Assembly: GCF_900107815.1 (NCBI RefSeq)
Contig: NZ_FNRK01000001.1
Span: forward strand, 154,686-218,685
DNA: 64,000 nucleotides
Direction of reading: 5' to 3'
DNA from: Eubacterium aggregans
GTDB taxonomy: Bacteria > Bacillota > Clostridia > Eubacteriales > Eubacteriaceae
How positions within the stretch are numbered: the stretch's first letter is position 1; each line of letters opens with the position of its first letter. The translations under genes and the position numbers were made by a program. A model generated the notes under the pieces. It did not search any database and had not been told where the DNA came from. It was given only the letters and a program-made list of their open reading frames with translations. This document shows, in pieces, positions 1-9,176 of this stretch.

Positions 1-195
1 CACTTTATACCTTTTCTCACAAACAACGAGCTCATCCCCGATGGTGATATCCCGCTCCCATTCCTCGATGGAATGAAGAACAGCCATATCCCTTAAGGCA
101 TCCGGCGCATTGTTATCGAAGATGATGATCATGTTTTCGCCGATGAAATCTTGTACCATCGGACCAATTTCCGTTATCGTTGCTTTATATCCCAT
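1..195 (-). CDS. srlB: PTS glucitol/sorbitol-type EIIA component, 3' end outside window
   Basis: The first 65 residues read like the glucitol/sorbitol EIIA family: a short beta-rich start, then a segment with IIIFDNNAPDALRDMAVLH and a stretch like 'ITIGDELVVCEKRYKV'. EIIA carries phosphate from HPr to the EIIB domain encoded just upstream on the same strand. The ATG at 195 follows a GGAGAG ribosome site and lies 27 bp after the EIIB stop, so it belongs to the gutM-srlA-srlE-srlB transcript. The protein is cut by the window edge, so the active-site His cannot be checked. Confidence 0.85.
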   Translation of the reverse strand, partial: MGYKATITEIGPMVQDFIGENMIIIFDNNAPDALRDMAVLHSIEEWERDITIGDELVVCEKRYKV

Positions 196-222
196 TTGAA
201 CTCTCCTATCATTCTATGTCAA

Positions 223-1197
223 TTATAGCATAGTTGCAACACAAAATGCCAATATGACCATTATTGGGCCAGTAATGATCCGGGACAGCAGAACAGAAGG
301 AACGCCGATATCCACGGTATCGTTGGCCGCATCCCCCATGGAAAGACCCACGGGAATAAAATCACATCCAACCTGAACATCCACTGCAAAGAAAGCAGGC
401 AGTGCCAGGATTACCGGGAAGGTTCCGGTCATAATACCATATCCAATAATGACGGACAGCAGCTGTCCGATGAGGGCGCCAGATCCCACCAGGGGTGATA
501 GAATGGGCAAGCCGCAGATGATGGCCAGAACCAATAAGCCCGGCAGTGTCCCTAAATAGGGGTAAACGTAGGTGCCCATCAGGCCACCCAGTCCGGTAAA
601 GTTAATGAGTCCCAGTACCAGGGAGTAGAAGGCCATAAAGGGGATGATGTCCTTAATGGAGATATCCACGGCTTCCTTGGCACCCTGGACACAGGTGGTC
701 GCAAAGCCCGCCAAAGCCTTCCCGCCCCGGGCTACCCAGTTTTCCTTGGGGGCATCCGCTGCCGGTGCGGCTTCTTCTGGTTTTTCTTCTTCAACAACAG
801 TTTCGGTTGCCACTATTGGCGCTTCGGAGCCATCAGCCATGGTAATCCCATCGGGGGTAACCCCTGAGACATAAATATCTTCTTTAATGAACTGAGCTAA
901 AGGGCCAGACTGGCCAACAGGGGTCAGATTAACGGTCATGACACCTTTTTTCGGATAGACGCCACAACGCAGGGTCCCGCCACAGTTAATGACCACACAG
1001 GCCATTTCTTCGTCAGCGACGCCATTGGAAAAACCATCAACGGCTTCTGCACCCGTAAGTTCTGCGATTTTACGGGCTACCGGAGCAATACCCCCACCGG
1101 TAATGGAGACCACTTTATTCTTGGTTTCGGTGGGTTCGATCACTAATGGTCCGCCCCAACCGCCATTGCCTTTTTCGATTTTAACTGCTTTGTACAT
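223..1197 (-). CDS. srlE: PTS glucitol/sorbitol-type EIIBC component
   Basis: 324 residues. The N-terminal EIIB domain (about 1-125) has the NCGGTLRCG segment that in this family carries the phosphorylated cysteine. An acidic/proline linker follows (about 130-150), then a membrane EIIC1 domain with several hydrophobic segments and the conserved [11 protein letters not shown] motif near the C-terminus. With SrlA it forms the membrane channel that imports and phosphorylates a polyol. The start lies 2 nt after the srlA stop, so translation is probably coupled. Glucitol is the family's usual substrate; the lack of a sorbitol-6-phosphate dehydrogenase in the window leaves the true substrate open. 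Confidence 0.93.
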   Translation of the reverse strand: MYKAVKIEKGNGGWGGPLVIEPTETKNKVVSITGGGIAPVARKIAELTGAEAVDGFSNGVADEEMACVVINCGGTLRCGVYPKKGVMTVNLTPVGQSGPLAQFIKEDIYVSGVTPDGITMADGSEAPIVATETVVEEEKPEEAAPAADAPKENWVARGGKALAGFATTCVQGAKEAVDISIKDIIPFMAFYSLVLGLINFTGLGGLMGTYVYPYLGTLPGLLVLAIICGLPILSPLVGSGALIGQLLSVIIGYGIMTGTFPVILALPAFFAVDVQVGCDFIPVGLSMGDAANDTVDIGVPSVLLSRIITGPIMVILAFCVATML

Positions 1198-1199
1198 GT

Positions 1200-1778
1200 C
1201 TATGCCTCCGCTTTCTCGGTGCCCTGGGCATGGCCGTATTTTTTCTTATATTTGGCATTGTAAATCACCTGGGTGACCACACTGCGCAGCAGGCACATGA
1301 CAACCCCCAACAGGAAGTACTGGACAGCCAGTCCGCCGAGGACTTCAATGCCGCCAATGCCCATCGTGGTGGTGTAATAGAACACCCCACTGGCGATGCC
1401 TAACCAAACGAAAACTTCACCGGGATTGGAATGGGGGAACAGACCGGTTACCGGATGACAGAAGGAAATCCCGGCATCAAAGAATGCCACCCGCTGGTTC
1501 TGGGGAAGAAAACGGGCATAGGGGTAAGTCATGGGATTTCCGGAAAACATCATACACACCACTGGCATTAAGATCCAGCGGGTGATGGCATTTTTACCCA
1601 AAAGGTTACAAAACCGCTCGATCCGATCCAGACCGATGAGTTTGAATAAAATATGCATAAATGCGATCATAATAATAATCCAGGGCAGCAGGTTCAGCAC
1701 GTACAAACTGATAAAATAAGTCGCGCCGTTTTGGAAAAGCCCGTAAAAGGCCTCACCGAAAGTGTTTAATGCTTCCAT
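1200..1778 (-). CDS. srlA: PTS glucitol/sorbitol-type EIIC2 component
   Basis: 192 residues, the usual length for SrlA/GutA. Several transmembrane segments are evident (about 20-45, 65-80, 120-160), with the family motif [16 protein letters not shown] and the [14 protein letters not shown] loop. It forms the membrane part of the transporter together with the EIIC1 portion of SrlE. The ATG at 1778 has GGAGAG upstream. It sits between gutM and srlE in the order known from enterobacterial srl operons, although those place gutM at the other end. Confidence 0.92.
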   Translation of the reverse strand: MEALNTFGEAFYGLFQNGATYFISLYVLNLLPWIIIMIAFMHILFKLIGLDRIERFCNLLGKNAITRWILMPVVCMMFSGNPMTYPYARFLPQNQRVAFFDAGISFCHPVTGLFPHSNPGEVFVWLGIASGVFYYTTTMGIGGIEVLGGLAVQYFLLGVVMCLLRSVVTQVIYNAKYKKKYGHAQGTEKAEA

Positions 1779-1812
1779 ATACGCTCTCCTTTAAATATGT
1801 TCTGGGTCCAGC

Positions 1813-2370
1813 TTATTCAGCCTTTTCCCGATTTCTGATCTCACGCTTCCGAGCCTCGATACGCGCACGTCCTTCCTCATCGATGGTTGTCCGCTCCCCC
1901 GCAGCAGATGAATCTGACGATTCTTTGGCCAGACGCATATCGATGGCCTCGACAGCCTGTATGAGTGCACCTTTTTTACGGTGCTTATCAGCTAGCTTCG
2001 GACTGTAGGGTTCTTTTTCCCGCAGCCGTTTGTTCACAACACGATCCTCTTCGATCCCCTGTCTACGCACGTCATCTAGGGTCATGCCATCATAATTGGT
2101 GACGGTTTTAAAGGTATTCCAAAAAGCAATACCTTTTAGACGCCGACACTCTACCACCCGGTCCGTTGCCGGGTTCCAGGCCAAAATAACGATGGCACCG
2201 CCGCCGGGATTAAAGCCTCCCTTGCGGACACCCACACCGATGATTCGGCCCGTTTTCTGCATAGCCTTACCGTTCTTCTGGAAGGCCTTATATTGCAAAT
2301 AGGTCATGATATTCTGGAAGACCATCATCGCCAGGGCGAAGACGGCCAGGTAAATCAAGCCTTTGTTCAT
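1813..2370 (-). CDS. gutM: Glucitol operon activator (GutM family)
   Basis: One N-terminal transmembrane segment (about residues 3-22 from this start), then a soluble domain with GRIIGVGVRKGGFNPGGGAI, typical of GutM. In enterobacteria GutM is an accessory activator of the glucitol operon; its molecular role is poorly defined. Two adjacent ATGs (2373 and 2370) follow AGGAGAG; the second has the more realistic spacing. A longer upstream reading has no ribosome site. It is the first gene of the PTS cluster, separated from the HAD gene by a 187-bp element with terminal inverted repeats. Confidence 0.82.
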   Translation of the reverse strand: MNKGLIYLAVFALAMMVFQNIMTYLQYKAFQKNGKAMQKTGRIIGVGVRKGGFNPGGGAIVILAWNPATDRVVECRRLKGIAFWNTFKTVTNYDGMTLDDVRRQGIEEDRVVNKRLREKEPYSPKLADKHRKKGALIQAVEAIDMRLAKESSDSSAAGERTTIDEEGRARIEARKREIRNREKAE

Positions 2371-2392
2371 CATCTCTCCTTTGGGACGGTCA

Positions 2393-2579
2393 GGACAACC
2401 ATTATAAAGATTCACTACGGACCCCAGGCGCTGACGTGTGAATTCCTAACCCTCACTCGTCAATGCGCAAACCCTTCGGGTTTGATATGGTTGTTGCCCG
2501 GCTTACATTTCCATTATCATCAAATTGAAATGCACTGCCCGCAGGGGATCTCTTCGTTCACGTATTATAATGGTTGTCC
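2393..2579. repeat. 187-bp intergenic element with 15-bp perfect terminal inverted repeats
   Basis: GGACAACCATTATAA at 2393-2407 is repeated as its exact reverse complement at 2565-2579. Each arm contains TATAAT reading outward: the left arm towards gutM on minus, the right arm towards the HAD gene end on plus. The 157-bp interior has no convincing gene; it holds a short hairpin (AAACCC-TTC-GGGTTT, 2469-2483). No clear target duplication is visible. It could be a MITE-like insertion or a paired regulatory site for the PTS operon. No copy was seen elsewhere in the window. Confidence 0.6.
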
Positions 2580-2606
2580 CTCCCTTACGTTTCAGCACTT
2601 TTTCAA

Positions 2607-3398
2607 CTATAGATACAACGCCATTTCTTTGAGGGATTCGTAAATACAGGTGGGTTCCACATCGGACTCGGCCACGGTCTGCATATCTGCTTCCCCGGTG
2701 AGGACCAGGAATCCCTTGGCGCCATTGTTTACCCCGGTGGCCACATCCGTATAGAGGCGGTCCCCCACGAAGGCCATGGCCTCCCGGGCATAGCCAGTAA
2801 TTTCCATGACCATATCCACGGTTTCCTTCCAGGGCTTGCCCAGGAACCGGGGAGCCACACCGGTAGACTCCTCAATGAGCTTGCACATGGCACCGCAGTC
2901 CGGCATGAAGCCGTCCTCGGTGGGGCAATTGGTATCCATATGGGTGGCGATAAAGGGCACACCGTTTCTCACATAGCGGCAGATTTTATCTAACTTATCG
3001 TAGGTCAACGTGGTATCGAAGCTCTGGACGGCCACCTCGGGGTCGTCCGCCACCAGGTTGATGCCCTTGGTCTGCCAGTTGTCGGTGAGGAGCGGGGTCC
3101 CATTTAAATAGACCCGTGCATTGGGATAAAATTCCTTGATGTACTCTGCGCACACATCCCCGGCGGTGACCACCTTGCTCTCGTCCACCGTCAGGCCCAT
3201 GCGCGCCAGTTTTTCCACATAGATGGCGGGCACCTTGGAGGCATTGTTGGTGAAGAAGATATAATCCCGGCCGGATTCCACCACCTTGTGGATGAAATCC
3301 AGGGCCCCGTCAATAAGATTATCCCCTAAATAGACGGTGCCGTCCATATCCAGTACAAAAAGTTTGACATCCTTAAGTGCTGTGTTCTTCTCTAACAT
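2607..3398 (-). CDS. HAD-IIA family phosphatase (NagD-like)
   Basis: About 263 residues. HAD motif I is LDMDGTVYLGDN near the N-terminus, motif II is FFTNNAS, and a late GDRLYTDVATG supplies the second Asp. The C2-type cap (about 80-180) places it in the NagD/4-nitrophenylphosphatase group. Two ATGs (3401 and 3398) follow GGAGGG. It lies 17 bp or so downstream of the EgsA-like gene, so the two are co-transcribed. A polyol- or glycerol-phosphate phosphatase role is suggested by context only. Confidence 0.85.
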   Translation of the reverse strand: MLEKNTALKDVKLFVLDMDGTVYLGDNLIDGALDFIHKVVESGRDYIFFTNNASKVPAIYVEKLARMGLTVDESKVVTAGDVCAEYIKEFYPNARVYLNGTPLLTDNWQTKGINLVADDPEVAVQSFDTTLTYDKLDKICRYVRNGVPFIATHMDTNCPTEDGFMPDCGAMCKLIEESTGVAPRFLGKPWKETVDMVMEITGYAREAMAFVGDRLYTDVATGVNNGAKGFLVLTGEADMQTVAESDVEPTCIYESLKEMALYL

Positions 3399-3418
3399 CA
3401 TAAAACTCGGTCCCTCCT

Positions 3419-4606
3419 CTAGGCTTCCCCGTAAATACGGTTTGTAATTTTCTGGGCAATGGCTTCCAGGCGGCCATTATTCTTGGCAAATTCCATAATG
3501 GAGAACCGTGGACGAACCTTGTAGCCATTAATTAAGCTATTGTAGAACAGCTCCCGATTAATATTGAGCTCTACGGGTGATACCGGGCAGCCAGCGCTGC
3601 GCAGGAGCTCTTCAATTTCTGTTCTGGGGGGGCACATTTCCCCGGTGCCTTCAGGCAGGATATCTGCCAGTTCTTCAAAGAACTCGGCAATGATGGGGGT
3701 AGCCACCCCCACCTGGGTGCCATGGTGGTTGGGGGTCAGTCCCCGGGCGATGAAGTCCATTTCCCAGTAGTGGGAGAGCATATGCTCTGCACCGGAGGCA
3801 GGACGGGAGATGTTTACCAGACCCATGGCCACACCGGTTAGGGTTAAGGCTTCGATGAGGTAGAGAATGGCTTCTTCGTTACGTTCCTTTAATTCTGTGG
3901 ATTTACTGAAGCATTTATCCAGGGCGCGGCGAACCAGCTCCACGCAGGTGTCGCAGCGGTATTCGTCATTGATCTTCACAGACAGATCCCAGTCGGCTAA
4001 GGCGGTGATTTTACCCACCACATCGCCAAAGCCGGCGTGGATCAGATCCATAGGGGCGTCTTTCATAATGTCCGTATCCCCCACGACACCATAGGCCAGG
4101 GTGGCCAGGGGTGAGAGCTTAACCCCTGCTTTGATGATGGGTGCTCCATCGGCCACGTACCCATCCATGGAGGGGGCGGTGCAGCAGATGATATAGGGCA
4201 CATGGGTGCGGGAGGAAACAAACTTGGTTGAATCGTTCAGCACACCGCTGCCCACGGCGATCATCACATCACAGTCCAGATCCTGTTCCATTAAAATCCG
4301 GCCCAGGGTCTTTTCGTCGGGGATGAGGACATCGTCTCCAGTATCAAAGAGAAGCTCTTTAATATTCTTAAAACCAGCCTCCTGGAGCAGGGCCAATGCC
4401 CGTTTACCAGCGGCTTCGTAGGTGTGGTTATCGTAAATCAGAAGGACTTTTCCTTCTTTAAAGGGTGCTGCCACCCGGGGTAGCTCGGTAAGTGCTCCCT
4501 TGCCGATGGCAATGTCCTGGATGGAAAAATTATGGTGTCTTCCACAGGAGCAGTCAAATTCAGTTTTAGCCATATCATTCAGGGCCAAATTCAAAATCTC
4601 ATTCAT
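3419..4606 (-). CDS. egsA: Glycerol-1-phosphate dehydrogenase-like protein (EgsA/AraM family)
   Basis: About 395 residues, matching bacterial AraM/EgsA enzymes of the iron-alcohol-dehydrogenase/dehydroquinate-synthase fold. The N-terminus has an NAD-binding region with IAVGSGVLND; metal ligands of the family are expected in the D...H...H pattern, and GAEHMLSHYWE plus NHHGTQVGVATP supply histidines. The family reduces DHAP to glycerol-1-phosphate. Placement between a SorC regulator and a polyol PTS suggests it may instead oxidise the imported polyol phosphate (inference). The ATG at 4606 is chosen; an in-frame GTG lies at 4615. Both have weak ribosome sites, as expected for coupling to the regulator gene that ends at 4625. 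Confidence 0.85.
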   Translation of the reverse strand: MNEILNLALNDMAKTEFDCSCGRHHNFSIQDIAIGKGALTELPRVAAPFKEGKVLLIYDNHTYEAAGKRALALLQEAGFKNIKELLFDTGDDVLIPDEKTLGRILMEQDLDCDVMIAVGSGVLNDSTKFVSSRTHVPYIICCTAPSMDGYVADGAPIIKAGVKLSPLATLAYGVVGDTDIMKDAPMDLIHAGFGDVVGKITALADWDLSVKINDEYRCDTCVELVRRALDKCFSKSTELKERNEEAILYLIEALTLTGVAMGLVNISRPASGAEHMLSHYWEMDFIARGLTPNHHGTQVGVATPIIAEFFEELADILPEGTGEMCPPRTEIEELLRSAGCPVSPVELNINRELFYNSLINGYKVRPRFSIMEFAKNNGRLEAIAQKITNRIYGEA

Positions 4607-4624
4607 TCTCTTCACGCTTCTTTC

Positions 4625-5575
4625 TTAATTATTTTCTGCCAGCTTTGCGGCACATTCTGCGTCTGTAACCAATGTATTAATATAGCGCCCGTTGATGGCA
4701 CCTTTAATAGCGGAAACCTTATCCACCCCACAGGCCACCCCAATGGAATGGGGAACCTTCCGGAGTTTTTTTATTTCAATTCCAACCACATTATTATCCG
4801 GCTTAAAGGGCGCCGTGTTCCCTGAGGCATCATAAAACTGCATACAGATATCCCCGGCCACGTGGCGGGCCTTCATCCGTTCCATTTCCTCTCGGTCATA
4901 GTAGCCAGTTGCCATAATGGCAGAAGTTTGGTTGGGATAACCAATCCCCACTAAGGCCACATCCAGGGCATCGCACATCTTAACTACCTTGGCGATGCTC
5001 CCCTCCTTCATCAGCTCGTCCCGAATCATCCGATTGGATACCCGGGCTGGGGCATGCATGGGAATGAACTCACCATTATAGGTGTGGGCCATGGCCTCCA
5101 CCAGGGAATTGGAGTGAAGCTCCATCTTGAGATGCCCCATTCCCCCGATTAAGGGGACGAAGCATACATTCTTAGCTCCAGTATTTTCCACATGGTCCAC
5201 CACCCGGTTCAGGGTATTTCCCATGGAAATCCCCACCACATTGTTGTCCTTAATAATACGTTCCAGATAGCCGGCCGCCACACGGCCAACTTCCTCCCGC
5301 TGGTCCAAGGGATCTTTTTTAGCATCGACAATGATGACTTCTCGAAGGCCGTAGATATTCTCAATCGTGCGTTCCAAATCCACGTAGTCTGTTCCTTCAA
5401 GATTTTTAATAATGATTTTTACAATGCCCCGTTCCTTCCCATTACTGATGATTCGGGAGACCGTCGGCCGGGACAAGCCAAGCTGTTGGGAAATGGCCTT
5501 CTGATTCATATCCTGGTTATAGTACATATCACAGATTTTTACCATTAACCGTTCGTCATCAACGACTTTTTTCAT
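4625..5575 (-). CDS. SorC/DeoR-type sugar-binding transcriptional regulator
   Basis: About 316 residues. An N-terminal HTH (about 20-50, NQKAISQQLGLSRPTVSRII) is followed by the SorC effector-binding domain (about 60-310), including GISMGNTLNRV. Such proteins sense phosphorylated sugars and control neighbouring uptake genes. The ATG at 5575 is preceded by GGGAGG with 5-nt spacing; an ATG at 5593 would lie upstream of that ribosome site. It heads the egsA-HAD transcript and faces the same way as the PTS genes, so it probably regulates its own operon. Confidence 0.9.
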   Translation of the reverse strand: MKKVVDDERLMVKICDMYYNQDMNQKAISQQLGLSRPTVSRIISNGKERGIVKIIIKNLEGTDYVDLERTIENIYGLREVIIVDAKKDPLDQREEVGRVAAGYLERIIKDNNVVGISMGNTLNRVVDHVENTGAKNVCFVPLIGGMGHLKMELHSNSLVEAMAHTYNGEFIPMHAPARVSNRMIRDELMKEGSIAKVVKMCDALDVALVGIGYPNQTSAIMATGYYDREEMERMKARHVAGDICMQFYDASGNTAPFKPDNNVVGIEIKKLRKVPHSIGVACGVDKVSAIKGAINGRYINTLVTDAECAAKLAENN

Positions 5576-5634
5576 ATGTGCCTCCCATCTCATTCACTTC
5601 TTTTCAGGTTAGAAATCTATTTCTTATACATTTA

Positions 5635-5662
5635 ATTATAGAATGTCCAGGAAAAAAGTCAA
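5635..5662 (-). promoter_or_regulatory. Sigma-A promoter of the sorC-egsA operon
   Basis: On minus, TTGACT (5662-5657), a 16-bp spacer and TATAAT (5640-5635), about 60 bp before the regulator start. The region out to the metY terminator holds no gene. Confidence 0.8.
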
Positions 5663-5732
5663 CTCATTCTTTGTCGTTCTTTTACATAATTCAATACTTT
5701 TTGTCAAAATTTCCCTAAATGCCCGTATATTT

Positions 5733-5780
5733 CATAAAAAAAACAGTACTATTTTTAATTAATTAAAAATAGTACTGTTT
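5733..5780 (-). terminator. metY operon terminator built on a 40-bp perfect palindrome
   Basis: Positions 5741-5780 are a perfect palindrome with its centre at 5760/5761 (AATTAATT). On minus it is followed by a run of eight T, giving a long AT-rich stem plus U-tract. It lies 35 bp after the metY stop. Plus-strand transcripts would lack the U-tract. Confidence 0.85.
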
Positions 5781-5814
5781 CGTTTGATTTGTTTTCAATC
5801 CCTTGAATGTAAAT

Positions 5815-7083
5815 TTACGATAATGCGGTAAATCCCTTTTCCAAGTCCGCAATGATGTCGTCCACATTTTCCAGTCCGACGGACAGGCGAATCATGCCGC
5901 CATCAATCCCCGCGGCTGCCAGCTGCTCATCATTTAGCTGCCTATGGGTAGCGGATGCCGGATGGAGGATACAGGTTCTTATATCCGCCACATGGACCTC
6001 ATTGGAGGCTAAGGACAGGCTGTCCATAAAACGGACAGCGGTATCCCGTCCCCCCTTGATGGTGAAGGAGATGACCCCGGAGGTTCCCAGGGGCAGATAT
6101 TTTTTGGCCAAATCGTGATAGGCATCCCCGGAAAGCCCAGGGTAAGCCACACTTTCTACCCAATCGGAAGCCGAAAGGAACGCCGCCACCCCAAGGGCAT
6201 TTTCACAATATTGCTTCATCCGCACCGCCAGGGTTTCTAACCCCAGATTCAGGAGGAAGGAGGAATGGGCCGCTGGATAGCAGCCAAAGTCCCGCATAAG
6301 CTGCATCCGTGCCTTTATGATATAGGGACAGTCGGGGTAATCCCGGGTATAGACGATGCCGTGGTAGCTTTCATCCGGCTCGGTAAAATCCGGGAATTTC
6401 CCATTTGTATAATCGAAGGAACCGCCATCGACGATAATCCCCCCAACCTGTACGGCATGGCCATCCATATACTTACTGGTGGAATGAATGACGATATCCG
6501 CCCCCCACTCAAAGGGCCGGCAAAGAACCGGGGTGGCAAAGGTATTGTCGATAATGAGCGGAACCCCATTTTGATGGGCAATCCTGGCAAATTTTTCAAT
6601 ATCCAGCACCGTCAAGGCTGGATTGGCGATGGTCTCCCCAAAAACCGCCTTGGTATTGGCCTTAAAGGCCTTCTGGATGGTCTCTTCCTCGGCGTCGGCT
6701 TCCACAAAGATACACTCAATCCCCAACTTTTTAAGGGTGATGGCAAAGAGATTCAAAGTTCCCCCGTAGATAGAGGTGCTGGCAATAAAGCTGTCTCCGG
6801 CAGAGCACAGGTTCAGGATGGCACATAGGGTGGCGGCCTGACCGCTAGAGGTGGCCATGGCAGCTACCCCACCCTCCAGGGCGGCAATCTTTTTCTCCAC
6901 CACATCAGTGGTGGGATTGGCAAAGCGGGAATAGATCAGGCCCTTGGTGGGGTCATCAAAGACAGCGGCTACATCATCCGTGGAATCATACACATAGGTG
7001 GTGCTTTGTACAATGGGCATCACCCGGGGTTCACTATTCCCCGGTGAATAACCTTCATGAAGACATTGGGTTTCTATTTTCAT
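5815..7083 (-). CDS. metY: O-acetylhomoserine sulfhydrylase (Cys/Met metabolism PLP enzyme)
   Basis: 422 residues, the usual length for O-acetylhomoserine aminocarboxypropyltransferases and longer than cystathionine lyases. The PLP lysine is K204 in STSKYMDGH; YSRFANPTTD and TSSGQAA are family motifs. It makes homocysteine (or methionine) from O-acetylhomoserine and sulfide (or methanethiol). Its ATG overlaps the stop of the upstream sulfatase gene (TAATG), with GGAG just before. This places it in the metG T-box operon, consistent with methionine control. Methionine gamma-lyase is a less likely alternative. Confidence 0.9.
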   Translation of the reverse strand: MKIETQCLHEGYSPGNSEPRVMPIVQSTTYVYDSTDDVAAVFDDPTKGLIYSRFANPTTDVVEKKIAALEGGVAAMATSSGQAATLCAILNLCSAGDSFIASTSIYGGTLNLFAITLKKLGIECIFVEADAEEETIQKAFKANTKAVFGETIANPALTVLDIEKFARIAHQNGVPLIIDNTFATPVLCRPFEWGADIVIHSTSKYMDGHAVQVGGIIVDGGSFDYTNGKFPDFTEPDESYHGIVYTRDYPDCPYIIKARMQLMRDFGCYPAAHSSFLLNLGLETLAVRMKQYCENALGVAAFLSASDWVESVAYPGLSGDAYHDLAKKYLPLGTSGVISFTIKGGRDTAVRFMDSLSLASNEVHVADIRTCILHPASATHRQLNDEQLAAAGIDGGMIRLSVGLENVDDIIADLEKGFTALS

Positions 7084-9176
7084 TATTTTTTCTCCTCACT
7101 TAAATCAGTCATTCCCTGATCCAGATGGAATACATCCTGACAGCGATGTTTGGCATCGAAGAGGTTGTTATACATTACCATATGATAATCCCCCAGGGCG
7201 TCAAGCTGTTTTTCCGCATCCCCCAGGGCGTAGTAATTTCCCTGGGTATCCTTCACACCTTTTTTAGAGATTACTGGAAGGGTCTTCGCCATATCCAAGG
7301 AGTAGGCATTGTAGGCGGTCTCCTTCAAACCTGCGGTCCTCAGTAACAGGCTGGATAAATAATTGACACTTAGATCCCCCACCTCAGCCTCTGGAATATC
7401 GTAGTTCGCCCAGATAAAGAAGGGGGTCACAAAACGTTTCTGAAGCTCTTCTTCGGTCCACTCCGACATGGGTTTTCCCATGATTTCCTCATAAAACGCC
7501 GGCTCGATGGTGGGCTGATGATCCCCAAAGAAAACAAGGACCACCGGCTCAGATTGGTTACTAAAGTAGGTCACCAGATTCTGGATCTCCGCATCCGCCT
7601 TTTTAATCAGGGAAAGGTAAACCTCTGCCATGGGGTAACTGCCCTTCATATTCATCAAATGCACCGGCTCCAAATCCTCGGTCATCACTTCGTAGCCGCC
7701 ATGGTTTGCAATGGTCACATCAAAAATAAAGGGCGTTTCGGTTCCCCTGTTTTCATATAAGCGGACAACCTGGTCATAGGTGGCCTGATCACTAATCAGG
7801 CTTCGGGTGAAGCTCTCATTTTCATTTAAATAAAAATCGTCCCCTGTGTAAAAATCGGTAAACCCAAAATCCGGATATACGCTATCCCGGTTCCAGGCGT
7901 TGGGGGCCCCTGGATGGATGGCATGGCTGGTATAACCCTGGTCATTAAGGGTACTGACCAGCGTCGGTGTGTTCTCCTTAACATATAGCTGATAAGGCCT
8001 GGCATTATCGGGCACAAAGGCCGTGGTATTGCCGCTGAGGAAGGTATACTCACTGTCACAGGTTCCACCCCCCAGAACATCCACATAGAGATTACCCTTA
8101 ATGGTATTTTCCTGTAAGCTGTGATAGAAGGGCATATAATCCACATCTGTTTTAAAATCAGCCACGGCCTTTAAATCGCTAAAGCTTTCGTTCATGACGG
8201 CGATAACCGTGGGCTTTTTCCCGGTTGCCCTCTGATTTATTCCTTCCGCTTCGGCCTTGGCACCCTGGGTGATGCTTTCTACCGTCTTCTTGTCATATCC
8301 CTCGGGCCTTTTGATATTCAGCATTTTAATATTGACCCCGAAGCTATAGAGATAATCATTGCTCTGGGCATCCCAGGAGTAGTAATAAGCTTCTGTATTC
8401 CCCCCCATAAAGCAGGCCACAGCCACAACACAGGCCGTTAAAACAGAGCCCTGGAGGATTCTTTTTCTTCGGACCCCCAAGCCGGACAAATCCCTCTGGG
8501 TCCAAAGGGCCAGCACCATCAAAGCCCCTAGCATAAGGGTTCCCGCCACAAAGTTTCCAGTGAACTCAATGCGGTAGCCATCGGATACATCTAAAGCTGT
8601 CCGAAGGGCCAGCAGGTCCCCAAAGAATAGCGGGTCCCCCCGGAATGTATAGACCAGGAAATTAGCTGCCCCTAAAAGATACCAGAGGACACTGGCAAGA
8701 ATAATGGATAGCTGCAAACGCCCGGAAGCTGCAAAAATAACCGCAATGGTGAAGATGGCGATGGCAATGGACAGGGCATCTTGCCCAACCCCTGCAGTAA
8801 TAATCCCATTAAAAAGGGCCTGGTCCATCATCCAGATAAAAATACCGCAAAGCCAAACCACCCCAAGATTCCAAAGTACCTTCATCGTCCCCCGGGTGTC
8901 TACCTCAACGAATAACCCTACGGTGATGATGGCAATGGCAAAATAGCAAAAGGGATGGAATGCCGGATTGATATCAAAAATCGTCGTCCACTGTCCAAAA
9001 AGGCTAAGCAGGGTCACCCCTGTGACAAAGGCCAAAAACACCCGTGCCCAGCTGGTGTGCAGCTCCAGATTAAAGGGCTGCCGAAGGTCCGGCTGCCTGT
9101 GGCGGGCTGCCCAAATTGTCATGGCTGTCGGCCGTGTTTTCCAATGACGGGGCCGTGGCCGCCGTTCCCGTCGCAT
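7083..9176 (-). CDS. LTA synthase-type membrane sulfatase (alkaline phosphatase superfamily)
   Basis: About 697 residues. A basic N-terminus is followed by about six hydrophobic segments (about 45-270) and an extracellular sulfatase domain from about 320. Expected metal/nucleophile motifs are present: MNESFSDL, GGTCDSEY (Thr nucleophile position) and FFGDHQPT. The family transfers glycerol-phosphate or similar groups to lipid anchors at the outer membrane face. The ATG at 9176 overlaps the metG stop (TGATG); a TTG lies one codon earlier. It is sandwiched between two methionine genes, an unusual setting for a cell-envelope enzyme. Which polymer it makes cannot be told. Confidence 0.88.
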   Translation of the reverse strand: MRRERRPRPRHWKTRPTAMTIWAARHRQPDLRQPFNLELHTSWARVFLAFVTGVTLLSLFGQWTTIFDINPAFHPFCYFAIAIITVGLFVEVDTRGTMKVLWNLGVVWLCGIFIWMMDQALFNGIITAGVGQDALSIAIAIFTIAVIFAASGRLQLSIILASVLWYLLGAANFLVYTFRGDPLFFGDLLALRTALDVSDGYRIEFTGNFVAGTLMLGALMVLALWTQRDLSGLGVRRKRILQGSVLTACVVAVACFMGGNTEAYYYSWDAQSNDYLYSFGVNIKMLNIKRPEGYDKKTVESITQGAKAEAEGINQRATGKKPTVIAVMNESFSDLKAVADFKTDVDYMPFYHSLQENTIKGNLYVDVLGGGTCDSEYTFLSGNTTAFVPDNARPYQLYVKENTPTLVSTLNDQGYTSHAIHPGAPNAWNRDSVYPDFGFTDFYTGDDFYLNENESFTRSLISDQATYDQVVRLYENRGTETPFIFDVTIANHGGYEVMTEDLEPVHLMNMKGSYPMAEVYLSLIKKADAEIQNLVTYFSNQSEPVVLVFFGDHQPTIEPAFYEEIMGKPMSEWTEEELQKRFVTPFFIWANYDIPEAEVGDLSVNYLSSLLLRTAGLKETAYNAYSLDMAKTLPVISKKGVKDTQGNYYALGDAEKQLDALGDYHMVMYNNLFDAKHRCQDVFHLDQGMTDLSEEKK

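Noticed and set aside
2293..2643. Plus-strand open frame spanning the gutM-HAD gap
   Set aside because: Crosses the inverted-repeat element, no ribosome site, no recognisable domain.
3419..4606. Evidence for archaeal-type membrane lipids
   Set aside because: EgsA/AraM homologues occur in many Bacillota; no archaeal lipid synthase is next to it, and the PTS context favours polyol metabolism.
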